The position numbers were made by a program, and so were the translations under genes. A DNA stretch of 38,005 nt, taken from assembly GCA_937921255.1 (NCBI GenBank), contig CAKZSO010000010.1:1-38005 (forward strand), written 5' to 3'. Below, piece by piece: positions 24,501 through 32,760 of the stretch. The notes beneath the pieces are model-generated. The model had not been told where the DNA came from. It searched no databases and worked only from the letters and a program-made list of their open reading frames with translations. How positions within the stretch are numbered: the stretch's first letter is position 1; each line of letters starts with the position of its first letter. Origin of the DNA: Candidatus Bipolaricaulota bacterium. Its GTDB lineage: Bacteria > Bipolaricaulota > Bipolaricaulia > Bipolaricaulales > Bipolaricaulaceae.

Positions 24501-25802
24501 TCACGCAGTATACCCGTCCTGTCGCACCCGGTCGAACGCCACGCCGACGTGGCGCAGGGTCGAACCGAGGTCGAACGCGGAGCGGAGCTCGTCCGGCGTG
24601 AGCCGCTCCTGGACCAGCGGATCGGCGGCAGCGACAGAAGCGAGGTCCATCCCCCGTTCCCGGGCGCGGTCAGCCAGGCGGGCGACGAGCGTGTGGGCCT
24701 CGCGCCGACCAAGCCCGGACCGGACGAGGGCGACGAGGAGCCCCTCGGAGAACGGGAGCCCCCCCGCCTCCTCGAGGTGGGCGCGCATCCGCTCGGGGAA
24801 GACCACGAGCCCGTCCACGAGGTCTCCCGCCCGGGCGAGCATGTAGTCCACCAGGGTGAAGCACTGGGGCAGGAGCACCCGCTCAACCGAGGAGTGGGAC
24901 ATGTCCCGCTCGTGCCAGAGGGCGTTGTCCTCGAGGGCGGGGCCCAGTGCGGCCCGTACAATCCGCGCCAGACCGCACAACCGCTCGGAGAGGATGGGGT
25001 TCCGTTTGTGGGGCATCGCCGACGACCCCTCCGGTCGCCCCTCGGCGACCTCCCCGACCTCGGACCGCGATAGGAGCCGGACCTCGAGGGCGACCTTCTC
25101 CACGAGCGACGCCGCAGAGGCGAGGGCGAACAGGACCTCGGCGTGCCGGTCGCGGGCGATGATCTGGGTCGCCACCAGGGAAGGCTGGAGCCCAAGCGAG
25201 GCAAGGGCCACCTCTTCCGCCTGGGGTGGAAAGTAGGCGTGAGTTCCCACCGCGCCGGAGAGCTTCCCCACCGCGACCCCGTCCCGCGCCCGGTCGAGTC
25301 GGCCGAGGACCCGCCCGAGCTCGTCCCCCCACGCGAGGACCTTCAACCCAAACGTGGTCGGGGCCGCCCCCTGGCCGTGGGTCCGGCCGAGGATCGGCGT
25401 GGTGCGGTGTCTCCCCGCCAGCTCAAGCAGCGCCCTCTGAAGCCGAACCGCTTTCACGCGGACGAGGTCGAGGGCCTGGAGAAGGGTCAGGGCGAGGGCG
25501 GTGTCCTTGACGTCGGACGACGTGAGCCCGTAGTGGAGCCAGCGGCCCTCGGGGCCGACGGTCTCCTCCACCGCCCACAGGAACGCGATGAGGTCGTGTC
25601 CGACCTCCGCTTCCCAAGCCCGGATCCGCTCCTTGTTGATCCGCACCCGCGCCGCAACTGCACCGGCGGTCCCCGGCGGGACCTTCCCCACCTCCTCCAG
25701 CGCGGCCAGGGCGGCGAGCTCAACCTTGAGCCAAGTTGCGTACTGGGCATCGAGGGTCCAGAGGTCGGCCATCGGGGCAAGCGCATACCGATCGTGCGTC
25801 AC
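24501..25802 (-). CDS. purB: Adenylosuccinate lyase
   Basis: PurB cleaves adenylosuccinate to AMP, and SAICAR to AICAR in purine synthesis. The 433-residue protein belongs to the fumarase/aspartase superfamily: HYGLTSSDVKDTALAL, RTHGQGAAPTTFGLK, and the signature GSSAMPHKRNPI with the flexible catalytic serine loop. It begins THDRYALAPMADLWT, the family's usual N-terminus (RY..P.M...W), so GTG 25802 is taken as the start. There is no Shine-Dalgarno sequence, but TATCCT lies exactly six bases upstream, suggesting a leaderless mRNA. It heads the purB-ileS-purA-FAH cluster and diverges from tkt. Confidence 0.95.
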   Translation of the reverse strand: MTHDRYALAPMADLWTLDAQYATWLKVELAALAALEEVGKVPPGTAGAVAARVRINKERIRAWEAEVGHDLIAFLWAVEETVGPEGRWLHYGLTSSDVKDTALALTLLQALDLVRVKAVRLQRALLELAGRHRTTPILGRTHGQGAAPTTFGLKVLAWGDELGRVLGRLDRARDGVAVGKLSGAVGTHAYFPPQAEEVALASLGLQPSLVATQIIARDRHAEVLFALASAASLVEKVALEVRLLSRSEVGEVAEGRPEGSSAMPHKRNPILSERLCGLARIVRAALGPALEDNALWHERDMSHSSVERVLLPQCFTLVDYMLARAGDLVDGLVVFPERMRAHLEEAGGLPFSEGLLVALVRSGLGRREAHTLVARLADRARERGMDLASVAAADPLVQERLTPDELRSAFDLGSTLRHVGVAFDRVRQDGYTA

Positions 25803-25808
25803 GGAGGG

Positions 25809-25814
25809 AGGATA
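25809..25814 (-). promoter_or_regulatory. Putative -10 of purB (leaderless)
   Basis: TATCCT on the minus strand ends six bases before the purB GTG. No ribosome-binding site lies between, so transcription would start at or next to the start codon. Confidence 0.5.
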
Positions 25815-25863
25815 GACCGTCTTCGCCCCACGTGCCAACCCCCGAGGCCGCAAGGCCAGGGGC

Positions 25864-25888
25864 TATAATCCCCGCAATCCGGAGGAGG
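25864..25888 (+). promoter_or_regulatory. -10 box and ribosome-binding site of tkt
   Basis: TATAAT (25864-25869) is a perfect -10 and GGAGGAGG (25881-25888) a strong ribosome-binding site five bases before the GTG. No -35 resembling TTGACA is found 16-18 bases upstream, so an activator or other contact may be needed. Confidence 0.55.
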
Positions 25889-25893
25889 AACGC

Positions 25894-27993
25894 GTGAATC
25901 GAACAGAAACCGAGGATCTCGCTGTGAACGCCCTGCGCGTCCTGGCCGCGGACATGGTCGAGGGGGCCCACTCCGGTCACCCTGGGCTCCCCCTCGGCGC
26001 AGCGCCGCTGGCGTACGCCCTGTGGACGCGTCACCTCGTCCACAGCCCCCGGAACCCGGGGTGGCCCAATCGTGACCGGTTCGTCCTGTCCGCCGGCCAC
26101 GGGTCAGCCCTCCTCTACGCCCTCCTCCACCTCGCCGGCTACGACCTCCCCCTGGACGAGCTCCAGCGGTTCCGCCAGTGGGGGAGCCGGACCCCGGGGC
26201 ACCCCGAGGCCGGCCTCACCCCCGGCGTGGAGGCCACCACCGGCCCGCTCGGCCAGGGGCTGGCAATGGCCGTGGGGATGGCGATCGCCGAGGCCCACCT
26301 CGCGGCGCGGTTCAACCGCCCCCGCTACCCGGTGGTGGACCATCGAACCTACGTTCTGGCAAGCGACGGGGACCTCATGGAGGGGATCTCCGCCGAGGCG
26401 TGCGCGCTCGCCGGGCACCTTCGCCTCGGGAAGCTCGTCGTCCTCTACGACCGGAACCGGATCTCCCTCGCCGGCTCGACCGAGCTTGCGTTCACCGAGG
26501 ACGTCCCCGCGCGGTTCGCCGCCCAGGGGTGGCACGTGGTGGAAGTCGAGGACGGGAACGACCTCTCCGCCATCGACCGCGCGCTGGGATCGGCGAAGGA
26601 GACGACCGATCGGCCCTCCCTCATCTCCGTCGCGACGACGATCGGCTACGGTGCGCCGACGAAGGCCGGTACGTTTCACGTCCACGGTTCCCCGCTCGGG
26701 GACGCCGAGCTCCGGGCAATGAAACACGCCCTGGGGTGGCCGAAGGAGCCGCCCTTCTTCGTCCCACCCGCGGCCCGGGCGCCGTTCCACGAGGCGGCAG
26801 CCCGGGGGGCGGAGGCCGAGCAGCGGTGGGTGGGGCTCCTGGAGCGGTACGCCGCGGACCACCCCGCGCTCGCCGGGGAGCTTGTGCGGAGGATGCGCGG
26901 AGACCTCCCTGCGGGTTGGGACCGAACCTTCCCCTCGTTCCCGTCAGGGGGGAAGCCCGTCTCGACCCGCAAGGCCGCGGAGGCCATCCTCCAACGGCTC
27001 GCCACAGGCGTTCCCGAGCTCATCGGCGGGTCGGCGGACCTCAACCCGTCCTGCCTCACCTGGCTCAAGGGCGAGGGCGACTTCGGCCCTGCCCCCGGGC
27101 CGGCGGACCGACAGGGCGAGGTGGGCGGCGGCTGGAGCTACGAGGGCCGGAACGTCCACTTCGGGGTCCGCGAGCACGCAATGGGGGCGATCGCGGTCGG
27201 GATGGCTCGTCACGGCGGGGTCCGGCCGTTCACGGGGACGTTCCTCGTCTTCTCCGACTACATGCGCCCCGCGATCCGCTTGGCGGCCCTCATGCACGCC
27301 CCGGTCGTGTTCGTGTTCACCCACGACTCGATCGCCGTGGGCGAGGACGGCCCGACCCACCAACCGGTCGAGCACTTGCTGAGCTTGCGAGGGGTTCCCA
27401 ACCTGACTGTGATCCGGCCCGCGGACGCCGCCGAGACGGCCGAGGCGTGGCGCGCCGCCCTCCTCCGCCGGGACGGGCCGACCGCCCTCGTCCTCACCCG
27501 CCAGGACGTGCCGGTTCTCGACCGAAGCCGCGTTGCCTCCCCTGCCGGGCTCCATCGAGGCGGATACGTCCTCTGGGAGAGCTCTCCCGGAACAGAACCG
27601 CGGTTGATCCTGATCGCCACGGGCTCCGAGGTCCACCTCGCCCTCGCCGCCGGGGAGGAGCTCGCGGCGGAGGGCATCCGGGTGCGGGTGGTGAACCTTC
27701 CCAGCTGGGACCTGTTCGACCGGCAGCCGCCGGCGTACCGGGACGGAGTCGTCCCTCCCACCGTGCGGGCGCGGGTGGCGGTGGAGGCCGCGCAGGGCCT
27801 GGGATGGGAGCACTACGTCGGCCTGGACGGGGAGATCGTCGGCCTCTCGTCGTTCGGGGCGAGCGCCCCGGGGCCGGTCCTCCTCCGGGAGCTCGGGTTC
27901 ACCCCCTCCGCCGTGGCCGCCGCCTGCCGGCGGGCCCTGTCCCGAGTTGCCTCTCCAAGAGAGGAGGACTACCATCCTGAGGCGGGTCCGTAG
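25894..27993 (+). CDS. tkt: Transketolase
   Basis: This thiamine-diphosphate enzyme of the non-oxidative pentose phosphate pathway moves two-carbon ketol units. The 699-residue protein is full length. The N-terminal TPP-binding domain has [51 protein letters not shown] and [14 protein letters not shown]. The middle domain has [19 protein letters not shown] and [16 protein letters not shown]. The C-terminal domain has [11 protein letters not shown]. The GTG at 25894 is supported by GGAGGAGG. The TAG stop (27991-27993) lies inside the downstream tRNA gene (its positions 8-10). No other pentose-phosphate gene is adjacent. Confidence 0.96.
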   Translation: MNRTETEDLAVNALRVLAADMVEGAHSGHPGLPLGAAPLAYALWTRHLVHSPRNPGWPNRDRFVLSAGHGSALLYALLHLAGYDLPLDELQRFRQWGSRTPGHPEAGLTPGVEATTGPLGQGLAMAVGMAIAEAHLAARFNRPRYPVVDHRTYVLASDGDLMEGISAEACALAGHLRLGKLVVLYDRNRISLAGSTELAFTEDVPARFAAQGWHVVEVEDGNDLSAIDRALGSAKETTDRPSLISVATTIGYGAPTKAGTFHVHGSPLGDAELRAMKHALGWPKEPPFFVPPAARAPFHEAAARGAEAEQRWVGLLERYAADHPALAGELVRRMRGDLPAGWDRTFPSFPSGGKPVSTRKAAEAILQRLATGVPELIGGSADLNPSCLTWLKGEGDFGPAPGPADRQGEVGGGWSYEGRNVHFGVREHAMGAIAVGMARHGGVRPFTGTFLVFSDYMRPAIRLAALMHAPVVFVFTHDSIAVGEDGPTHQPVEHLLSLRGVPNLTVIRPADAAETAEAWRAALLRRDGPTALVLTRQDVPVLDRSRVASPAGLHRGGYVLWESSPGTEPRLILIATGSEVHLALAAGEELAAEGIRVRVVNLPSWDLFDRQPPAYRDGVVPPTVRARVAVEAAQGLGWEHYVGLDGEIVGLSSFGASAPGPVLLRELGFTPSAVAAACRRALSRVASPREEDYHPEAGP

Positions 27994-28056
27994 CTCAGGG
28001 GTAGAGCAGCCGGCTCATAACCGGATAGGTCGCAGGTTCGAACCCTGCCGGGCCCA
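27984..28056 (+). tRNA. tRNA-Met (anticodon CAT), overlapping the tkt stop
   Basis: The cloverleaf has acceptor GGGTCCG (27984-27990) with CGGGCCC (28049-28055), discriminator A28056, D-arm GCTC/GAGC, and anticodon loop CTCATAA on a CCGG/CCGG stem. The T-arm is GCAGG-TTCGAAC-CCTGC. G1-C72 pairing and the lack of three G-C pairs at the base of the anticodon loop rule out an initiator. Elongator Met is most likely, but tRNA-Ile2 (lysidine-modified CAU) cannot be excluded. CCA is not encoded. The first ten bases overlap the end of tkt, whose TAG is the conserved T8-A9-G10 of the tRNA. Confidence 0.92.
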
Positions 28057-28089
28057 AAGACGGGTCTACCCGGAGTGTGTTGAGGAGGG

Positions 28090-28608
28090 GTGGTGCGGAA
28101 GATCTTCGTGAACGTGAGGGGAATCGCGCGCGGGAACCCCGGAGAAGCGGCAATCGGGGTCGTTGTCACCGACGACAAGGGCCAGGTCGTAGAACAGCTC
28201 TCGAAACTGGTCGGGCGGGGGACAACGGACGTCGCGGAGTACAAGGCCCTCCTCGAGGGGATCCGCCTCGCCGTGGCGCTTTCCCCAGACGAGGCGGTGT
28301 TCCTCACCGACAACCAGCTCGTTGCCAACCAGGTGAACGGGTTCTACCCAGTGCGCGAGCCGCACCTCGATCTCCTCAACCACCAGGCCCTCGACCTCCT
28401 CGCGAAGCTCCCCCGCTGGCGCGTGAACCACGTCGAGCGGGAGATCAACCATCCCGCCCGCCGGATGGCGGAACAGGCGTTCCGCGAGCGGAACCGCCTC
28501 GAACGGGAGCGAACCGACCTCACGCGGGAGATCCACTACCTCCTCGAGGACCTGTCGGTCGAGGACCTGCGCCGGCTCGTCGCCCACGTCCGCTCCCTAC
28601 GACCGTAG
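28090..28608 (+). CDS. RNase H-fold protein lacking two catalytic aspartates
   Basis: This 172-residue protein aligns with the RNase HI-like (RVT_3) family: RGIARGNPGEAAIGVVV, TTDVAEYKALLEGIRLA, FLTDNQLVANQVNG and HVEREINHPARRMAEQA. The family active site is D-E-D-D. Here Glu50 and Asp74 are kept, but the first Asp (usually DGAxRGNPG) is Arg10 and the last (usually N..AD.LA) is Arg124. RNA-DNA hybrid cleavage is therefore doubtful. A ~40-residue charged helical tail (130-172) extends past the domain. The GTG at 28090 follows TGAGGAGGGG, 33 bases after the tRNA, and GTG 28093 is an alternative. It lies six bases before dtd. Confidence 0.85.
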   Translation: MVRKIFVNVRGIARGNPGEAAIGVVVTDDKGQVVEQLSKLVGRGTTDVAEYKALLEGIRLAVALSPDEAVFLTDNQLVANQVNGFYPVREPHLDLLNHQALDLLAKLPRWRVNHVEREINHPARRMAEQAFRERNRLERERTDLTREIHYLLEDLSVEDLRRLVAHVRSLRP

Positions 28609-28614
28609 ACGCGG

Positions 28615-29076
28615 ATGCGGATCGTCCTGCAGCGGGTCTCGGAGGCAAGCGTCTGTGTGGACGGCCGCGAGGTGGCAAGGATTGGCCCGGGGCTCCTCCT
28701 CCTGGTCGGGTTCGGAAGGGACGACTCCGAGGACGAACTTCGGTTCTGGGCACGGAAGATCCCCGAGCTGCGCGTGTTCCGCGACGACCGGGGCCGGATG
28801 AACCGCTCCCTGCGCGATATCGGGGGTGAAATCCTCTGCGTATCTCAGTTCACCCTCCACGGCGACGCCTCCCGCGGCCGGCGCCCAGGGTTCGAGCGGG
28901 CCGCGCCCAGCGAGGTCGCGGCGGATCTATACGCGACCTTTCTCCGCCTCCTCCGCGAGGAGGGCGTTTCGGTCCAAAGCGGCGTGTTCGGGGCGCGGAT
29001 GGAGGTCGCCCTCGTAAACGACGGGCCGGTGACCTTGATCTTGGAGCGACCGCCGGCACAATTGGGTGACACGTAA
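28615..29076 (+). CDS. dtd: D-aminoacyl-tRNA deacylase
   Basis: Dtd frees tRNAs wrongly charged with D-amino acids (and glycine on tRNA-Ala). The 153-residue protein has the family marks [17 protein letters not shown], the catalytic [17 protein letters not shown] (SQFTL motif) and the C-terminal [10 protein letters not shown] (usually NDGPVT). Length is typical. The ATG at 28615 lies six bases after the preceding stop without a clear ribosome-binding site, so translation is probably coupled. rpmF follows after 9 bases. Confidence 0.95.
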   Translation: MRIVLQRVSEASVCVDGREVARIGPGLLLLVGFGRDDSEDELRFWARKIPELRVFRDDRGRMNRSLRDIGGEILCVSQFTLHGDASRGRRPGFERAAPSEVAADLYATFLRLLREEGVSVQSGVFGARMEVALVNDGPVTLILERPPAQLGDT

Positions 29077-29085
29077 GGAGGATTC

Positions 29086-29274
29086 ATGGCTGCCGTTCCC
29101 AAGTCGAGAAAGTCCCACCGCGAGGTGAGGCTGCGCCGCACCCATTGGCGGGCGCAGATTGTCCCCGCCGCTGCGTGTCCGCAGTGCCACGAGTTCCGCC
29201 TCCCCCACCGCGTGTGCCCGTCCTGCGGGTACTACAACGGGATGGCCGTGGTGGAGACCGGGAAGAAGAAGTAA
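29086..29274 (+). CDS. rpmF: 50S ribosomal protein L32 (zinc-binding form)
   Basis: This 62-residue basic protein begins MAAVPKSRKSHREVRLRRTH, close to the MAVPK..TS..R..RR.H start of L32, and carries a four-cysteine zinc ribbon: CPQCHEF, then CPSCGYYNG. L32 sits near the peptide exit of the large subunit. The ATG follows TAAGGAGGA. In many bacteria rpmF precedes plsX. Here plsX is about 25 kb away, and rpmF ends a tkt-tRNA-rnh-dtd run. Confidence 0.95.
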   Translation: MAAVPKSRKSHREVRLRRTHWRAQIVPAAACPQCHEFRLPHRVCPSCGYYNGMAVVETGKKK

Positions 29275-29277
29275 CCC

Positions 29278-30549
29278 CTACGTAACGGGGCGCCCTTCCA
29301 CGAGGAGGATGGGGAGGGTCACGACCATCAGCATCGCCCCGAACAGGAACGCGGCCCGAAACCCGATGAAGTCGGCGACGAACCCTCCGGCGAGAGCCCC
29401 CATCACGTTGCCAAGGCCGGCCACCGCGTTGTAGATCCCCAGCCCCTGCCCCTGGAGCCCCGGGGGCGTGAGCCGTGACACGATCGACGTCACGGAGAGG
29501 TGGAAAAACGCCCATGTCGTCCCGGCCACCCCCCAGAGAACCGGGAGGAGCCAGCGCGCGGTCACGGGCGTGGCCAGGGCAAACCCAACGAACATCCCCG
29601 CTCGGCCGAGGAGCGCGACTGCCGCTGCCGGACGGTGACCCCACCTCCCCACCGCCTTGCGGGCCCATCCGAACGCGACCACGCTCACCCCATGGTGGGC
29701 GACGGACAAGGCGAACACGAGCGCGCTCGGCCACCCCAGCGTCTGCCGGACGAACACGGGAAACGGGGCGAACACCATCGCGAACCCAACGAACGCCAAC
29801 AGGGCTGAGTAGTAAACCAGGATGAGATCGGGACCGAACGCCGTCCGCCCCTGCATGAACCGGATGACCTGGGAGGGCCGAAGGGCCTCGTAGAGGTGGA
29901 GGGGACTGGTGCGGAACCGCTCGTAGAGGAAGTTGCCCATGTTCAGTACCACGTCGCGAAGCGAGGGCGCGGAGGCTTGGGGCTCGGGCTCGGGGATCTC
30001 GCGCAGGGCGACGACGATCGCGAGGAGGGACAGGGCCCCGACGATCAGCCCGAGCGACCGCAGTCCCCATCCTTCGCCAATCCACCGGACAACGACCGAG
30101 GTCCAGGCCGCCCCCACGGCAAGGCCGACCGTCCACCCGACCCCGCAGTAGACGTTGAACCGGGCGATCTCCTTTTCCCACTGCTCCTTGGGGAACCTCG
30201 ACAGGACGAGCAAAAACGACACCGAAGACCCCGCCATCCACGCAAAGGCGGCCCACCCGTTGACGAGGAACAGCTGGGGCAACCCCGTGAGGAGCGGGAG
30301 GATGAGGTACGCCACCGCGACCCCCAGGAAGCCGAGGGCGATGAACATCCGCCGCCGCGGCGTGGAGTCGAGGACCCGTCCCCAGACCAGGCTCCCCACC
30401 ACGTTCATCACGCTCCCGACTGCGGTGAGCGTCCCCACACCGCCGGCCGTCGCCCCCAAGAAGTAGGCGTAGAGGGGAAGGAGAGGGGAAGCCGCGCCCA
30501 TCGCGGCGTTGGCCAGCACAAACGCCCAGTACCAGCGGGGAGCCCTCAT
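29278..30549 (-). CDS. Major facilitator superfamily transporter
   Basis: This 423-residue protein has about 12 hydrophobic segments. The first helix is followed by PLLPLYAYFLGAT, and the conserved loop 2-3 motif appears as GSLVWGRVLDSTPRRRM. A long hydrophilic loop (about 185-235) separates the two halves, the usual MFS 6+6 layout. No substrate signature is visible. Its ATG overlaps the stop of the TIM-barrel gene by four bases (ATGA), so it is the last gene of upp-SDR-TIM barrel-MFS. The neighbours suggest a sugar, polyol or nucleoside-related substrate, but this is inference. Confidence 0.88.
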   Translation of the reverse strand: MRAPRWYWAFVLANAAMGAASPLLPLYAYFLGATAGGVGTLTAVGSVMNVVGSLVWGRVLDSTPRRRMFIALGFLGVAVAYLILPLLTGLPQLFLVNGWAAFAWMAGSSVSFLLVLSRFPKEQWEKEIARFNVYCGVGWTVGLAVGAAWTSVVVRWIGEGWGLRSLGLIVGALSLLAIVVALREIPEPEPQASAPSLRDVVLNMGNFLYERFRTSPLHLYEALRPSQVIRFMQGRTAFGPDLILVYYSALLAFVGFAMVFAPFPVFVRQTLGWPSALVFALSVAHHGVSVVAFGWARKAVGRWGHRPAAAVALLGRAGMFVGFALATPVTARWLLPVLWGVAGTTWAFFHLSVTSIVSRLTPPGLQGQGLGIYNAVAGLGNVMGALAGGFVADFIGFRAAFLFGAMLMVVTLPILLVEGRPVT

Positions 30550-31352
30550 GCCCTCTCCACCAAAGACACGGACTCCCTCAGCCCGTCAGGGTCGGGGATC
30601 TCGAGGACGATCGAACCGCGGTACCCGCTCCCCTCCAGCGCAGCGAGCGCGGCCCGCCACGCCACCCCACCACGGCCGAGCGGAAGGTGCTCGTCGGCCT
30701 CGCCGCGGTTGTCGTGGAGGTGGACGTGGAGGAGCCGATCGCCCAGCGCGGCCACGTACGCCCCAGGGTCCCCACCCGTGGTGTGGAGATGACCGAGGTC
30801 GAGGCACGCCCCGAGGTCCGGGAAGTGGCCCAGGAAGAGGTGGTGATCCTCCGCGGTGTAGACCATGTCCCAGCCGCGGCCGCGCTGCTTGTTCTCGAGG
30901 GCGACCTGGACCGCGCCCCGCCGGGCGCGGGCGAGGACGACCTCCAGCGCAAACCAAAGGAGGCGAAGCGCCCGATCGCGTTCCCCCTCGAGTTGAAGGT
31001 AGTCAGGATCCACGTGCCCCGGGTGGACCACCACCGCGCGCGACCCGAGGTCGGCCGCGAGGTCCACCGCCTGGATCGCCTCGCCCAGGGCCGCCGCAGC
31101 GAGGGAAGGCAGGGGAGAGGCGAGGTTCACCCCGTAGATCGGCACGTGAACCGTCGACCACAGGCCCCGCGCCTCGATCTGGGCCCGCAGGAGGCGGCGA
31201 TCCGCCGGTGTGAGGTCCTGGGGGGAGGCCCCGCGGGGATCGGCCCTCAGCTCGACCCCGCCCAACCCGAGCTCGGCCGCGAGGTCCAGCCACCGCCGGA
31301 GGTCCATCCCCGGCCAGAGAAACGTCGACAGGCCCACCCGGCGGAGGTCCAT
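30546..31352 (-). CDS. Sugar phosphate isomerase/epimerase-type TIM-barrel protein
   Basis: This 268-residue protein belongs to the xylose-isomerase-like/AP-endonuclease-2 fold. It shows LAAELGLGGVELRADPRG, VVVHPGHVD, ALENKQRG (metal Glu), ACLDLGHLHTTGG (Asp/His), LLHVHLHDNRG (His) and VLEIPDPDG (final Glu), a full set of metal ligands. Members are sugar epimerases, inosose dehydratases or endonuclease IV. The transporter and SDR neighbours favour sugar or polyol metabolism over DNA repair. The ATG at 31352 shares one base with the upstream SDR stop (TGATG). Confidence 0.85.
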   Translation of the reverse strand: MDLRRVGLSTFLWPGMDLRRWLDLAAELGLGGVELRADPRGASPQDLTPADRRLLRAQIEARGLWSTVHVPIYGVNLASPLPSLAAAALGEAIQAVDLAADLGSRAVVVHPGHVDPDYLQLEGERDRALRLLWFALEVVLARARRGAVQVALENKQRGRGWDMVYTAEDHHLFLGHFPDLGACLDLGHLHTTGGDPGAYVAALGDRLLHVHLHDNRGEADEHLPLGRGGVAWRAALAALEGSGYRGSIVLEIPDPDGLRESVSLVERA

Positions 31353-32089
31353 CAGCCCATCCGGAGACCGCCGTTTGCGGAAACCGTCTCCCCGGTGATG
31401 TAACCCGCCTCGTCCGAACACAGGAACGCGATCACCGACGCGATTTCCTCCGGATGGGCCACGCGGCCGAGGGGGATCTGAGCCCGGATCTCGTCGCCGC
31501 GCGTCGCAAGCGCCTCGCGGTTGATCTCCGTGGCCACGAAGCCCGGACAGACTGCGTTCACGGTGATCCCAAGCGGGGCCACGGCGAGGGCGAGGGACTT
31601 CGTGAACCCGAGGAGGCCGGCCTTGGCCGTCGCGTAGTGGATGCCGTGTGCCGAGCCGGAGAGGGCGCGCAGGGAAGACACGTTCACGATTCGGCCGAAA
31701 TTGGCCTCGCGCATGTAGGGGACCGCGTACCGCGAGAGGACAAACGGCGCGGTGAGGCCCACCCGAAGCATCCGCTCCCAATCCTCAAGCGAAACCTCGT
31801 CCCATGGAAGCCGCTGGACGTACCCCGCGTTGTTTACGAGGATGTGCAGTCCTCCGAGCGCCTCCGCCGCGTCGTGGATGAGGTCCCGCGCCTGGTCCAG
31901 ATCCGCCAGGTCGGCCTGAAGGATGAACGCCCGCCCCCCCAGGCGCTGCACCGCCGCGGCCACCTCCTCCGCCGCCGTCCGCTGGGTTCGGTAACTCACC
32001 GCCACATCGCAACCCCGCGCGGCAAGCTTCACCGCGGTGGCGGCGCCGATCCCGCGCGACCCCCCGGTCACGAGTGCACACCGTTTCAC
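31352..32089 (-). CDS. SDR-family oxidoreductase (FabG-like)
   Basis: This 245-residue short-chain dehydrogenase has the NAD(P) motif VTGGSRGIG, ILVNNAG, and the catalytic triad Ser139 (NVSS), Tyr152 and Lys156 in HYATAKAG. It ends GYITGETVSANGGLRMG, all in FabG-like spacing. It could be 3-oxoacyl-ACP reductase, but the genes around it (TIM-barrel epimerase, MFS, upp) are not fatty-acid genes, so a sugar or polyol dehydrogenase is as likely. The GTG at 32089 is chosen because TAGGAGGT lies just upstream, overlapping the upp stop. Confidence 0.9.
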   Translation of the reverse strand: MKRCALVTGGSRGIGAATAVKLAARGCDVAVSYRTQRTAAEEVAAAVQRLGGRAFILQADLADLDQARDLIHDAAEALGGLHILVNNAGYVQRLPWDEVSLEDWERMLRVGLTAPFVLSRYAVPYMREANFGRIVNVSSLRALSGSAHGIHYATAKAGLLGFTKSLALAVAPLGITVNAVCPGFVATEINREALATRGDEIRAQIPLGRVAHPEEIASVIAFLCSDEAGYITGETVSANGGLRMG

Positions 32090-32097
32090 CGGACCTC

Positions 32098-32721
32098 CTA
32101 GGTGCCGAACAGCCGGTCCCCGGCATCCCCGAGGCCGGGGCGGATGTAGCCGTGGCCGTCGAGCTCCCGGTCGAGAGCCGCCGCGTACACCGGGACGTCG
32201 GGGTGGGCCGACCGGAGAACGCGCAGCCCCTCCGGAGATGCGACAAGGCACAGGAAGCGGACGTCCTGCGCCCCGCGCCCCTTGACGACCTCCACCGCGT
32301 GGGCAGCCGAGCCCCCTGTAGCCAGCATCGGGTCCACAACGATGACCAGGGCGTCCCCGAGGTTCGCGGGGAGCTTGGCGTAGTACTCCACGGGCTTCAG
32401 GGTCTTCGGGTCCCGGTAGATCCCGATGTGTCCAATCCGGGCGCTGGGGATGAGAGACAGAACGCCATCGAGCATCACGATCCCCGCCCGCAGGATGGGG
32501 ACGAGCACCACCGGGCGCGCGAGGTCGACCCCCGCCGCGCGCTCGAGCGGAGTCTCCACCTCCACCTCTCGCAGCGGGAAGTCCCGCGTGATCTCGTACA
32601 CCATGAGCGCGGTGACCTCCTCGAGGATCTGCCGGAACTGAAGGCGGTCCGTCCGCTTGTCGCGCAAGCGCGTGAGCTTGGCCCGGATGAGCGGGTGCTC
32701 CACGAGGACAAAGGTTCCCAT
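32098..32721 (-). CDS. upp: Uracil phosphoribosyltransferase
   Basis: Upp salvages uracil by joining it to PRPP to give UMP. The 207-residue protein has the family marks HPLIRAKLTRLRDKRT, VPILRAGIVMLDGVLSLIP, and the PRPP loop VVDPMLATGGSA. The C-terminal uracil pocket region reads DRELDGHGYIRPGLGDAGDR. Length is standard. It is the first gene of a four-gene minus-strand operon. No Shine-Dalgarno sequence precedes the ATG. TAACCT ten bases upstream might be a -10, giving a very short leader. Confidence 0.96.
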   Translation of the reverse strand: MGTFVLVEHPLIRAKLTRLRDKRTDRLQFRQILEEVTALMVYEITRDFPLREVEVETPLERAAGVDLARPVVLVPILRAGIVMLDGVLSLIPSARIGHIGIYRDPKTLKPVEYYAKLPANLGDALVIVVDPMLATGGSAAHAVEVVKGRGAQDVRFLCLVASPEGLRVLRSAHPDVPVYAAALDRELDGHGYIRPGLGDAGDRLFGT

Positions 32722-32760
32722 CTTGGGCCCTAGGTTAGCTTCCGGTCGCGCCCGCGCAAC

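Noticed and set aside
27984-28056. Initiator tRNA-fMet
   Set aside because: It has a G1-C72 pair and lacks the three G-C pairs next to the anticodon loop that mark initiators.
31352-32089. Naming the SDR gene fabG
   Set aside because: Motifs fit FabG, but no other fatty-acid gene is adjacent, and SDRs with sugar substrates look the same by eye.
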